Source: an uncultured Acidobacteriota bacterium (GTDB taxonomy: Bacteria; Acidobacteriota; Blastocatellia; Pyrinomonadales; Pyrinomonadaceae). From it: a stretch of DNA of 33,156 nt. Below are positions 6,909-15,004 of this stretch, one piece after another. The position numbers and the translations under genes were made by a program. The notes under the pieces were generated by a model. It did not search any database, was not told the origin of the DNA, and saw only the letters and a program-made list of their open reading frames with translations. The stretch covers positions 123,119 to 156,274 of the forward strand of contig CALMAH010000038.1 in the NCBI GenBank assembly GCA_937859595.1. The letters run 5' to 3'. Position 1 is the first letter of the stretch, and every line of letters begins with the position of its first letter.

Positions 6909-7766
6909 ATGAGCGGCAACCACAATTACGAACTACTTGTCGAGCAGATCACCGACCTTGTTCTTTCCCGCCTTGGGTCGGAGCGATCACCAACCTTTTG
7001 CCGTGCCGATGTCGAACGGATCGTTGATGCCGGTGCCGAACGGATCGGAATCGTTCTTGGTGAATCGGCGACCGCTAGGGACTGGGCAAGCCTTATCGAC
7101 CACACGCTCTTGAAGCCCGACGCCTCCGAAACCGATATCCGGAACCTCTGCGATGAGGCGGCAAAATTCGGTTTCGCTTCTGTCTGTGTGAATCCGACGT
7201 GGGTGCGTCGTGCGGCAGATCTTCTCAAGGGGAGCGGTGTGCCCGTTTGCACGGTGATAGGATTTCCGCTCGGAGCGACCTTCCCGGATGTAAAGGCCTA
7301 TGAGGCCCGGCGGGCCATCTTCGACGGTGCCCGTGAAGTGGATATGGTGATAAATATCGGAGCTCTCAGATCTGGCGATGTGTGTGCCGTGGAGGACGAC
7401 ATTAGGGCGGTGGTTTCGGTGGCCCACCAGCACGGTATCATCTGCAAGGTCATCATCGAGACAGCGCTTTTGAGCGATGAGGAAAAGATCCGGGCCTGTA
7501 TTGCAGCAAAGAACGCTCGTGCTGATTTTGTAAAAACGTCAACAGGGTTTGCAAAGAGCGGTGCAACGGCGGCTGATATCGCCTTAATGCGACGAACGGT
7601 CGGGAAAGAACTTGGCGTGAAAGCTTCTGGCGGCGTGAAAGGGATTGATGATGCCCGTCAAATGGTAGAGGCCGGGGCGACACGTATCGGGGCCAGCGTC
7701 GGCGTTAAGATCGCCCTGGAGGCGAGCGGTTCAAGCACAGCTACCCCGGTCGGGGCCGCCTATTGA
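6909..7766 (+). CDS. deoC: Deoxyribose-phosphate aldolase with N-terminal targeting-like extension
   Basis: Class I aldolase that cleaves 2-deoxyribose-5-P to glyceraldehyde-3-P and acetaldehyde. Seen: [11 protein letters not shown] at the start of the barrel, [11 protein letters not shown] with the catalytic Asp, DFVKTSTGF with the Schiff-base Lys (about residue 209), and VKASGGVK with the second Lys. The core is about 225 residues, but the protein is 285 because of an N-terminal extension of about 60. The extension opens with an amphipathic helix, [16 protein letters not shown], resembling microcompartment encapsulation peptides. The ATG at 6909 is preferred; a TTG at 6894 directly follows the upstream stop. 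It sits in one unit with the rpiB-like gene, the enzyme pair of sugar-phosphate microcompartment loci, though no shell gene is in this window. Confidence 0.95.
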   Translation: MSGNHNYELLVEQITDLVLSRLGSERSPTFCRADVERIVDAGAERIGIVLGESATARDWASLIDHTLLKPDASETDIRNLCDEAAKFGFASVCVNPTWVRRAADLLKGSGVPVCTVIGFPLGATFPDVKAYEARRAIFDGAREVDMVINIGALRSGDVCAVEDDIRAVVSVAHQHGIICKVIIETALLSDEEKIRACIAAKNARADFVKTSTGFAKSGATAADIALMRRTVGKELGVKASGGVKGIDDARQMVEAGATRIGASVGVKIALEASGSSTATPVGAAY

Positions 7767-7796
7767 AAAAGAGCGTCTCCGTTGTAGGAAACGCTC
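7766..7796 (-). terminator. Terminator of the TPR-TonB gene
   Basis: GAGCGT (7771-7776) and ACGCTC (7791-7796) pair, with an inner TCC/GGA after one mismatch, and on the minus strand the hairpin is followed by TTTTTC. It lies 28 bases beyond the stop of the TPR-TonB gene and just after deoC, so it may serve both converging genes. Confidence 0.75.
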
Positions 7797-7823
7797 CATA
7801 AACCGGCCTTACTTGACGAGTGC

Positions 7824-8906
7824 CTATTCTCGTCCGGGCCTAAGACTAAAGTTATAGACTATAGTTCCTTTCGCTTTTATCGGCTGTCCGTTGAATTCAG
7901 CAGGATGGAAACGAGATTTTCGTGCGGCTTCTTCGGCTGCGTCCTGGAGCATCTTCGGCCCGGAGATTGCCTTTGCCGCTACAACATTACCCTGTTCGTC
8001 AAGTTCGACCTCGACAGCCACTCTACCCTCAATATTTGATCGCCGTGCGATGTTGGAATAGACCGGCATTACCATTCGTACCGCTCGCTCGCTTGAAAGA
8101 ACACCAACACTAATGAATTCCGGTACCGCTGGTTCGACATTCTTGGCGGCTTCCGCGTCGGCCCGTTTGCGCTCGGCATTGAGCCTTTCGGCTTCTCGCC
8201 GTTTTGCTTCGGCAGCTGCCTCAGCGTCCAAGATCCGTTTGAGGCTGGCCTTTGCCGGTTCGTTGCTCTCGTCGAGTTCTACTGCGGTCTTGTAATCGGC
8301 TTTCGCCTTTTCCATCTGGCCCATTCTTTCGTATGAGACGCCGCGATTATAAAACGCTGACGACTCACGCGGGCTGAGCTCTATCGCACGGTCAAAATCG
8401 GCAACCGAGCGGTCATAGGCCTTCAAATTAAAATAGGTCCGGCCCCGTCCGATCAGCACCATTGGGTCATCGGCCTTCAATTCCGCGGCCTTATCAAAAT
8501 CGGCGAGAGCAAGCTCGAATTCGCCCTTTGCCGAGTTCTCGATGGCCCGCCTGTGATAGAAATCCAGATCCGGCTCGGGTTCCGGTCTGACCTCAACTGC
8601 CAAGCTTTTGGTCCGAATGGCCGCGATCAACTCATCAGAGGCTCCGGTCGCCTTTAGTTCGGCTTCGATCTCCGGGGTCGCTACAAAAGTGATCCCTCGC
8701 TCGATCACCGCCTCGGCAAGGATGCGATTTCGCTCAGGCAGCGTTACCTTTTGTGACCGAAGGCCAATTATAAGATCAGCCAAACTAAGCTGCGGTGTTT
8801 GGGCGTGCAGCGAGCTTGCCATCGCAGAGGCGACGACCGCTAATATCACGAGGCTGCGGACAATTCGTAGTGAGAATGCGTTTTTGGGGGTGGTTTCGGA
8901 TTTCAT
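7824..8906 (-). CDS. Secreted TPR protein with C-terminal TonB domain
   Basis: A 360-residue protein. A signal peptide or anchor lies at residues 11-35 (SLVILAVVASAMASSLHA). Three TPR units follow at about 115-148, 149-182 and 183-216, with the A/F/A spacing visible in GEFELALADFDKAAELKADDP. A charged coiled coil (EAAAEAKRREAERLNAERKR) spans about 225-256. The last 85 residues form a TonB C-terminal domain (MVMPVYSNIARRSNIEGRVAVEVELDEQGNV, then SGPKMLQDAAEEAARKSRF). Such proteins are periplasmic; whether it energises outer-membrane receptors or only uses the fold for contacts is unknown. It follows the pseudokinase by 48 bases on the same strand, so the two are probably co-expressed. Confidence 0.88.
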   Translation of the reverse strand: MKSETTPKNAFSLRIVRSLVILAVVASAMASSLHAQTPQLSLADLIIGLRSQKVTLPERNRILAEAVIERGITFVATPEIEAELKATGASDELIAAIRTKSLAVEVRPEPEPDLDFYHRRAIENSAKGEFELALADFDKAAELKADDPMVLIGRGRTYFNLKAYDRSVADFDRAIELSPRESSAFYNRGVSYERMGQMEKAKADYKTAVELDESNEPAKASLKRILDAEAAAEAKRREAERLNAERKRADAEAAKNVEPAVPEFISVGVLSSERAVRMVMPVYSNIARRSNIEGRVAVEVELDEQGNVVAAKAISGPKMLQDAAEEAARKSRFHPAEFNGQPIKAKGTIVYNFSLRPGRE

Positions 8907-8954
8907 GGCAGTTTTTCTTGACGTTCAACAGGCGTCGATGGGTTAAGTTCCGGA

Positions 8955-11012
8955 TCAGTTGTCGTTGATCAGATCATCAACGGTCACCGCGCGTCTTCGC
9001 TCAGGTGTTGGTTTCGGGGCTTCGTCCCTGGCCTGAGGCGTTCGTTGGGGGGTCGGTCTTACCGTCGGCGTCCGTTGCGGCGCCGTTTGGTCAGTGCTCG
9101 ATACCACGACACTTTCCACTTCATCTGACGTTTCCTGGCCAGCGACTTTCGCGGGGTCTCCACTTTCTACTTGCGCGGGTTCGTTTGTCGCCTCATGTCT
9201 GATTTCGGCATCTTCGCTTGTCATCACAGCCGCCGGCGACGGCGGGGTCTGGCTGGTCTGATCAGACGAGCCCATAACGAACCAGCCTGCGATAACAACG
9301 AAACAAAGCACCAACCCTACAGCCCCCGCGATCATCGGCATTGAAAGAACAGGCGAACGCGGGACTTCGTACGCGTAGTCCTCTTCTAACGATTCATATG
9401 CATTTGATCCAGCTTCAGACCCGGTAATGCTAACGCCAGCAGGGAGGATCTCGGACATTTCCTCTTCATTCGGAGACAATTCGACCGGCGTTTCGGCCTC
9501 GTATCTTTCCTCTTTCTCGATCACTCCGTCTTCGGAATCGTGCTCTTCCGCGAAGGACGTTTCGATATCAACCTGATAGACCGCATCCGTGACGGGTTCA
9601 ACGTTCTCGACTGCCCGATCTTCGATCCTGGCGGCTTCCACCGGCGGGTTCGGTTCGATGGAGGCATGAAGAGCGTGTTCCCTGGTTTCCGGTGTTTCCG
9701 GTAAAAGCACATCGACCAATTCGGAAAGTATCACTTCTTCTGCGGCACCATTGGTTAAGATATCCTGAGGCGGATTGGACGCGTGAAGCGGTTCGATATC
9801 CAGAAGCAGATCCTCTTCTGCCGGCTGCGGTGCCGAGTTTGCGGCTTGCTCCCTTAGCAGTCGTTCCATTTCGGCGGCACGCTGTTCGGCAGCGATACGC
9901 TGCTCCTCGGCCTCACGGAGCTTTTGCTCAAGTAGTGCTGCCTGACGGCGCTGCTCTTCTTCGATCTCTTGCTGCTTCTTCTCGAGAAGTTGCTTGACTT
10001 CGGCCTGCTTCAAAAGTTCAGCGGCACGCAGCACTTCCGCTGCTTCTGCCATTTCGCGTTCCTCTTCCTCTTCGCGTTCCTTTGCGCGGATCTGAGCGGT
10101 TTTAAGCACCTGACGCATTATCGCGGCTGAGTCGTAGCGGTCTGAGAGCTTGATCTCCATCGCTCTCCTTATCACATCGCAGATCTCAGGAGGGATGTCT
10201 GGGACGAGCTCGCTTATCGGCTTGAGCGGATCGGGCTTGCCCTCAAGTATCTCGATCGCACGTTCAAGTGCGTCCACCGGTTTCCGGCCTGTGAGCAGGT
10301 GGTATAGTGTTGCACCGAGCGAATATATGTCTGCACCGGGAGTGAGCGGTTCGGTAAGAGCCCGGCTGTTTGCCTCATCAAAACTGTTGCTTATGACCTT
10401 CTGGGAGGCTGGATCCAGATCACCCCAGATCTGTTCAAGGGCCGAATAGCTGATCTCGGCTTCGAGCAATTGGCCTGATAAATTCGTGTTGACGCCAATG
10501 CCGTTCGCATCGGCCGATCCAAATGCGAGCAATTTTATCCTGTTGTCTGATGTCAGCCTGATATGGCGTGGACGGATGTTCTGGTGAACGATCGGCGGCA
10601 CGAGATTATGCAGGTAATTAAGCGCGTCAAGCAGTTCATCGGCCCAACGCAATACATCTGCGAGATCAAAGCCGACCCCGGCGGACTCGAGTGCATCGCC
10701 CAATACGTCACCGTCGAGCGATTCCAGGACAAGATATTGCCGCCCAACGTCAGAGAAATAGTCGCTGACATGATGAAGGGAATCGTGTCGCACTTCCGTC
10801 AGTTTCCTGGCCTGTTCCGCAAACGTGTTTTGTAGTTGACCCTGCTGGGCCGCGGGCACAACCTTGCCCATCGGAATAACGATCTCTTTTACAATTACGT
10901 TCGAGTCGTTCACCGTGTCATAGGCTTCATAAACTGCAGTTTGCCCGTTGATCGGGATCTGTTGTTCAATACGGTAACGTCCGTCGTTGAGAATTTCGGT
11001 AGAAGCGGGCAT
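8955..11012 (-). CDS. Transmembrane serine/threonine-kinase-like protein, probable pseudokinase
   Basis: A 685-residue protein. Residues 10-305 are a PknB-like kinase fold with the VAIK-type lysine (VIVK, Lys42) and a complete helix-F region (GADIYSLGATLYHLLTG). The catalytic loop reads HQNIRPRH (143-150) where active kinases have HRDLKPxN, so the catalytic Asp is Asn145 and the metal-binding Asn is His150. The DFG motif reads AFG (163-165), the APE-like motif reads ALE, and the glycine loop is poor (IPINGQTAVY). I therefore predict no phosphotransfer. A Glu/Arg/Ala coiled coil follows at about 308-392, then an acidic region to 550, one membrane helix at 556-581, and a Thr/Pro-rich tail. The kinase-like part is cytoplasmic and the tail extracytoplasmic. 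The gene precedes the TPR-TonB gene. Confidence 0.85.
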   Translation of the reverse strand: MPASTEILNDGRYRIEQQIPINGQTAVYEAYDTVNDSNVIVKEIVIPMGKVVPAAQQGQLQNTFAEQARKLTEVRHDSLHHVSDYFSDVGRQYLVLESLDGDVLGDALESAGVGFDLADVLRWADELLDALNYLHNLVPPIVHQNIRPRHIRLTSDNRIKLLAFGSADANGIGVNTNLSGQLLEAEISYSALEQIWGDLDPASQKVISNSFDEANSRALTEPLTPGADIYSLGATLYHLLTGRKPVDALERAIEILEGKPDPLKPISELVPDIPPEICDVIRRAMEIKLSDRYDSAAIMRQVLKTAQIRAKEREEEEEREMAEAAEVLRAAELLKQAEVKQLLEKKQQEIEEEQRRQAALLEQKLREAEEQRIAAEQRAAEMERLLREQAANSAPQPAEEDLLLDIEPLHASNPPQDILTNGAAEEVILSELVDVLLPETPETREHALHASIEPNPPVEAARIEDRAVENVEPVTDAVYQVDIETSFAEEHDSEDGVIEKEERYEAETPVELSPNEEEMSEILPAGVSITGSEAGSNAYESLEEDYAYEVPRSPVLSMPMIAGAVGLVLCFVVIAGWFVMGSSDQTSQTPPSPAAVMTSEDAEIRHEATNEPAQVESGDPAKVAGQETSDEVESVVVSSTDQTAPQRTPTVRPTPQRTPQARDEAPKPTPERRRAVTVDDLINDN

Positions 11013-11056
11013 AGTTCAGGAAAGAGGGAGCGGGGAATAGGCGAAAAGCCAAAAAC

Positions 11057-11062
11057 ATTGTA
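11057..11062 (-). promoter_or_regulatory. Extended -10 of the pseudokinase gene
   Basis: On the minus strand TGTTACAAT is an extended -10 element (TACAAT at 11057-11062) without a clear -35, about 45 bases before the start codon. The area holds an inverted repeat TAACA/TGTTA at 11061-11075 and two direct copies of TGTTAAAAAA (11071-11080 and 11091-11100) that may be operator sites. Confidence 0.45.
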
Positions 11063-11150
11063 ACACAAAATGTTAAAAAAAGAAGCGTATTGTTAAAAAA
11101 AATTTATCCGCGGTCAAAAGTATGAGAGGTTTCGGACCCGGATCTTGAAC

Positions 11151-11259
11151 AAATGCCATCGTGCATGGCATTTTGGTCTCTACAATTCTCCGATCCTATG
11201 CTTTCTACACGGTGTAAGAATGGTAACGCGCAGATCGGTGCATACGCTTATCGATCTGC
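11151..11259. other. Gene-free gap with two perfect inverted repeats
   Basis: Between the divergent pseudokinase and msrP genes (11013-11365) no gene is supported. A 9-bp inverted repeat (AAATGCCAT / ATGGCATTT, 11151-11173, five-base loop) and an 8-bp one (GCAGATCG / CGATCTGC, 11230-11259, 14-base loop) are visible. They could be operators or RNA hairpins in the msrP leader. I cannot assign a regulator or riboswitch. Confidence 0.4.
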
Positions 11260-11365
11260 AGGAGTTGATCAGAGGAACAGAAACTTGAACCAAGGTGGTA
11301 TCTGACTGACGCCAGTAAGATCGAATCGTTTTCTAACCCGTCTGCGAAGATCCTAATTGGTAGCG

Positions 11366-12307
11366 ATGAACAAAAGTAACGAAAACCAAGCAAACCATGA
11401 GATAACCCCCGAACCGGTTTATTTGAATCGGAGGAACTTTGTCAGAATGGCGCTGCTCGCCGGTTCGGTTTTGGGGACGGGGATCGGTTACAGATATTTG
11501 AACCCGAGTTCGCCGATCGATCGGGATATGTCGGCGGTACCGGCATTTGGCGGCTCGGATCGTCCAAACTCATTTGACGAGATCACAAATTACAATAATT
11601 TCTACGAGTTCTCGTCCGGAAAAACTGATGTCGGTGTTCGCGCTCGGGGCCTTAAGACCCGGCCGTGGAACGTGACGGTAGGCGGGCTGGTTAAGGTTCC
11701 CCGAATTTTCGAGATCGAGGAACTTTTGGCCCTTCCTCAGGACGAGCGTGTTTATCGGTTCCGGTGCGTGGAGGGTTGGTCGATGGTGATTCCGTGGACA
11801 GGTTTCCCCTTGAGGTCGCTCATTGAGATGGTCGAGCCGTTAGCCGCGGCCCGTTATATTGCCTTCGAATCGCATTATGACCCAGCCATAATGCGGTCCT
11901 CATTTCGTGCAGGGATCGATTTTCCGTATGTCGAAGGCCTCAGGCTTGATGAAGCGATGCATCCGTTGACGATACTCGCAACCGGACTTTACGGAAAACC
12001 GATACCCAATCAGAATGGAGCCCCGATACGCCTGGTCGTCCCTTGGAAATACGGATTTAAGAGCATTAAATCGATCGCGCGGATAACGTTTACCGAGGAC
12101 GAGCCCGCTACGACCTGGAGCAAGGCGTCACCCCGCGAATACGCTTTCTACTCGAACGTAAATCCTGAGGTGGACCACCCGAGGTGGTCACAGCGGACGG
12201 AGCGCCGGATCGGAGAGTTTACGAGAAGAGAGACCCTACTTTTCAATGGCTACGCAGACGAGGTGGCCTATCTTTACGAAGGAATGGACCTCAAGAAGTA
12301 TTTCTGA
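11366..12307 (+). CDS. msrP: Protein-methionine-sulfoxide reductase catalytic subunit MsrP
   Basis: A 313-residue molybdopterin enzyme of the sulfite-oxidase fold that reduces methionine sulfoxide in periplasmic proteins. A Tat-type signal (NRRNFVRMALLAGSVLGTG) spans residues 21-39. The Mo ligand is Cys134 in RFRCVEGWSMVIPWTGF, and the family segment ESHYDPAIM...PYVEGLRLDEAMHPLT and the PWKYGFKSIKSI region follow. Length matches YedY (334 aa with signal). I prefer the ATG at 11366 to a TTG nine bases upstream. Electrons come from the quinone pool through MsrQ. That gene lies 2.1 kb downstream instead of next to it, with an opposite-strand permease in between. Confidence 0.95.
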   Translation: MNKSNENQANHEITPEPVYLNRRNFVRMALLAGSVLGTGIGYRYLNPSSPIDRDMSAVPAFGGSDRPNSFDEITNYNNFYEFSSGKTDVGVRARGLKTRPWNVTVGGLVKVPRIFEIEELLALPQDERVYRFRCVEGWSMVIPWTGFPLRSLIEMVEPLAAARYIAFESHYDPAIMRSSFRAGIDFPYVEGLRLDEAMHPLTILATGLYGKPIPNQNGAPIRLVVPWKYGFKSIKSIARITFTEDEPATTWSKASPREYAFYSNVNPEVDHPRWSQRTERRIGEFTRRETLLFNGYADEVAYLYEGMDLKKYF

Positions 12308-12316
12308 GTGACCCGT

Positions 12317-14119
12317 TCAATTGCCAATCGGTGCAAAGGGCCAGACCATCGGGATCAGAACCATCGCGATCGCGAATATCAAAAGGTTTAAGAGCAGCCC
12401 GGTCCTGGCAAAGTCTGAGAATCTGTAATTTCCGACACCGTAAACCAGTACGTTTGCTTGGTGGCCGATGGGCGTCAGAAAAGTGGTTGAGGCTCCGATG
12501 GCGATTCCCATTAGGAACGGGTACGGCTCATAACCCGCGCCAACGGCCACGGCGATGCCGATAGGGGCCAAGAGCACAGCGGCAGCAGCGTTTGACATAA
12601 CCTCGGTTATCAGCGTTGTAAAGAGTATCAGACAACCCAGGAGGGCCAGGGGGCCATAGTCGCCGGCGGCCGCGACAATGGCGTCCGCAAGCCATTTGGC
12701 CGTGCCCGTGTGCTTTTCATCCATCGCGATGCCTAACGGCATCATAAAGGCGATAAGGAAGATCACGCGCCATTCGACCTCGTGGTACATATCCTGCGGC
12801 CGGACGCATCCGGTCGCAACCATTAGAAATACTCCGAGCATGGCCGCCGTCGATATGTGCAGAAATCCGGTTCCGGCTAACATGATCGAAACGGTCATTA
12901 TTGCAAGGGCAAAAGGAGCCTTCCTTGATTTACGCGTGCCATGTTCGAGCCTATTGACGACAAGAAAATCGTGGCTGCGGGCAAGCTCGTCCAGCGTTTC
13001 GGGCGAACCCTGAACCAGCAGCACGTCTCCGACTTCGAGTGGGACGGATATGAATCGCTCCTTTAGTGTCTCGCCGCGCCGACGAAGTGCCAGAACGAGA
13101 ACGCCGTAGTGCCTTCGGATATAGCCCTGCTCGATCGATTGTCCCAATATCATCGCGTTCGGGGCGATCGCGACCTCAGCCAACTGAACGTTCTCGTCGG
13201 TAAGCATCTTGTCGTTGAACTTGCGGTCCGCGTATATCTTCAATGGGCTAACTTCGCGGTCGCGGAGCATCTCCATCACGTCGCCTTCGACGATCAACCG
13301 ATCCTCGGCCTGCAGTACTTCGTCCGGTTCGGGGGCTATATTTATGTTTGCTTGGCCTAAACGACGTGTTATGCGGAGCACCGTCAACCCAAACTTAGTG
13401 AAGAGTCCCGACGAGCGGATGGTTTTGCCTGCCAGGAACGAATCTTCGGGAATGACCACCTCGGTAAGATAGTCTTCGAGCTGGTATTCGCGTGTGAGAT
13501 TATTTGCAACTTTGCGTTCGGGTAGGAGGTGACGCCCGATAAACGTCATGTAGAGAGCTCCCGCAGCCATCACCGCCAAACCGGTTGGTAAAAAGTCGAA
13601 CATTCGAAATCCCCTGAATCCTTGGTTTTCGAGAGCTATGGAAACGAGAAGATTTGGCGGAGTACCGATCAGCGTAGTGAGCCCGCCCATAAGCGAACCG
13701 AACGACAAAGGGATAAGCAGCTTTGTTACAGGATATTTTGATCGTCGGGCGATCACAAAAAGTGCCGGAAGCAACACGGCAACGGCGCCGATGTTGTTCA
13801 TAACCGCCGACATCGTCCCGACCGCGATCATTATCGCGAGCGTCAACAAAACGGGGTTCTCGCCCCCGACCCTCAAGATCGTGTTGGCAACGATATCCGC
13901 GACCCCGGTCCTCACTAGCCCGTAGCTCAAAATGAACATTGCAATGACCGTGATGACCGCCGGATTGCTAAAGCCGGAGAACCCCTCCTCGAGTGTTACA
14001 GTTCCTGACAGGAGGAGCACTAGTGTGACCCCCAATGCGACTACATCGGGGCGGACGACCTCCCAGGCAAAAAGCACGAGTGCCAAAGCGATCAAGCCCA
14101 GAATGAATAAATGTTCCAT
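12317..14119 (-). CDS. SLC13 (DASS) family anion permease with two RCK_C domains
   Basis: A 600-residue membrane protein. The N-terminal half has helices from residue 3 to about 195, including SAVMNNIGAVAVLLP and LIGTPPNLLV. A soluble insert spans about 205-390 and contains two TrkA-C/RCK_C-like domains (LTEVVIPEDSFLAGKTIRSSG and LAEVAIAPNAMILGQSIEQG). The C-terminal half mirrors the first (TEVMSNAAAAVLLAPIGIAVA, then PIGHQANVLVYG). Members of this group transport sulfate, dicarboxylates or other anions, usually with sodium; the substrate cannot be read here. It is convergent with msrP, with only nine bases between the stops. Sulfate is one guess. Confidence 0.9.
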   Translation of the reverse strand: MEHLFILGLIALALVLFAWEVVRPDVVALGVTLVLLLSGTVTLEEGFSGFSNPAVITVIAMFILSYGLVRTGVADIVANTILRVGGENPVLLTLAIMIAVGTMSAVMNNIGAVAVLLPALFVIARRSKYPVTKLLIPLSFGSLMGGLTTLIGTPPNLLVSIALENQGFRGFRMFDFLPTGLAVMAAGALYMTFIGRHLLPERKVANNLTREYQLEDYLTEVVIPEDSFLAGKTIRSSGLFTKFGLTVLRITRRLGQANINIAPEPDEVLQAEDRLIVEGDVMEMLRDREVSPLKIYADRKFNDKMLTDENVQLAEVAIAPNAMILGQSIEQGYIRRHYGVLVLALRRRGETLKERFISVPLEVGDVLLVQGSPETLDELARSHDFLVVNRLEHGTRKSRKAPFALAIMTVSIMLAGTGFLHISTAAMLGVFLMVATGCVRPQDMYHEVEWRVIFLIAFMMPLGIAMDEKHTGTAKWLADAIVAAAGDYGPLALLGCLILFTTLITEVMSNAAAAVLLAPIGIAVAVGAGYEPYPFLMGIAIGASTTFLTPIGHQANVLVYGVGNYRFSDFARTGLLLNLLIFAIAMVLIPMVWPFAPIGN

Positions 14120-14368
14120 ATGGAGAGCAGGCCAGATTTTGCTATACCCTTGACTTAGCCCGGACCGATCGATCGATATCGAAAAATATTTGGGTAGAAT
14201 AATATAGCAGAATCATGGCAGCATTAGGAATCACTTTTTTCTCATTGAGCTACAGGAGTTTCTTAGGTTCTGAAGGTCACGCAGGGCTAAGCAGGCGGTA
14301 TAGAAAATTGTGGATTCGTTCAGATGCACCGGCCGCCGCGACGATAGATAAATTTTCCGATTTATTGG

Positions 14369-15004
14369 GTGAACAAAGTGCAAAAGGTCGAAAATGAGGT
14401 GCTAAGCGTAGGGTTTCTTCGCGTTCTTATTGGGACTAATTCGCTTGTCCCGCTGGCGTTTATCCTCATCGACGGCGCTAGGGGAAACCTCGGGGCAAAT
14501 CCCTTGGAGTTCTATCTTCGGGCCACAGGCCTTTTGACGCTAATGTTTCTGCTGTTGACCCTCTCCGTGACGCCGCTGCGAAAACTGACCGGATCGAATC
14601 AGATCGCTAAACACCGACGTATGTTAGGGCTCTTCTCATTCTTTTATGCCGTGCTTCATGCAAGCGCATACGCAATCTTTGACAAGGGGCTCGATACATC
14701 TGCGATCGCTGGCGATATGGTCCAACGTCCGTTCATTTATTTCGGAATGGCGGCATTCCTTATGCTCTTGCCTTTGGCTCTGACCTCAACTGGCGGATGG
14801 GTAAGGCGTCTTGGCGGGAGGAACTGGTCCCGGCTCCATCGCTTGACATACCTCATTGCGATCCTTGGTGTGATCCACTTTTGGATGCTGGTCAAATCCG
14901 ACATTTTATACCCTTCCGCAGCGGGCATTTTCCTCTTCGCTCTTCTGGGATATCGGTTTTCGTATTTTCTTTATGAACGAAGGAGAAAGGCGGTTGGTTC
15001 ATGA
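14369..15004 (+). CDS. msrQ: Heme-binding membrane subunit MsrQ
   Basis: A 211-residue ferric-reductase-like membrane protein with about six helices. Heme-ligand histidines are in KHRRMLGLFSFFYAVLHASAYA and in LHRLTYLIAILGVIHFWMLVKSD, as in YedZ/MsrQ. It passes electrons from the quinone pool to MsrP at the outer face of the inner membrane. The frame begins at GTG 14369; other GTG starts a few codons on are possible and no ribosome-binding site decides. Its end overlaps the convergent ATPase gene by six bases. The gap before it (14120-14368) contains no supported gene. Confidence 0.93.
   Translation: MNKVQKVENEVLSVGFLRVLIGTNSLVPLAFILIDGARGNLGANPLEFYLRATGLLTLMFLLLTLSVTPLRKLTGSNQIAKHRRMLGLFSFFYAVLHASAYAIFDKGLDTSAIAGDMVQRPFIYFGMAAFLMLLPLALTSTGGWVRRLGGRNWSRLHRLTYLIAILGVIHFWMLVKSDILYPSAAGIFLFALLGYRFSYFLYERRRKAVGS

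Noticed and set aside
14215..14397. A 60-codon plus-strand frame before msrQ
   Set aside because: No homology, no ribosome-binding site and overlap with the msrQ start; probably chance.
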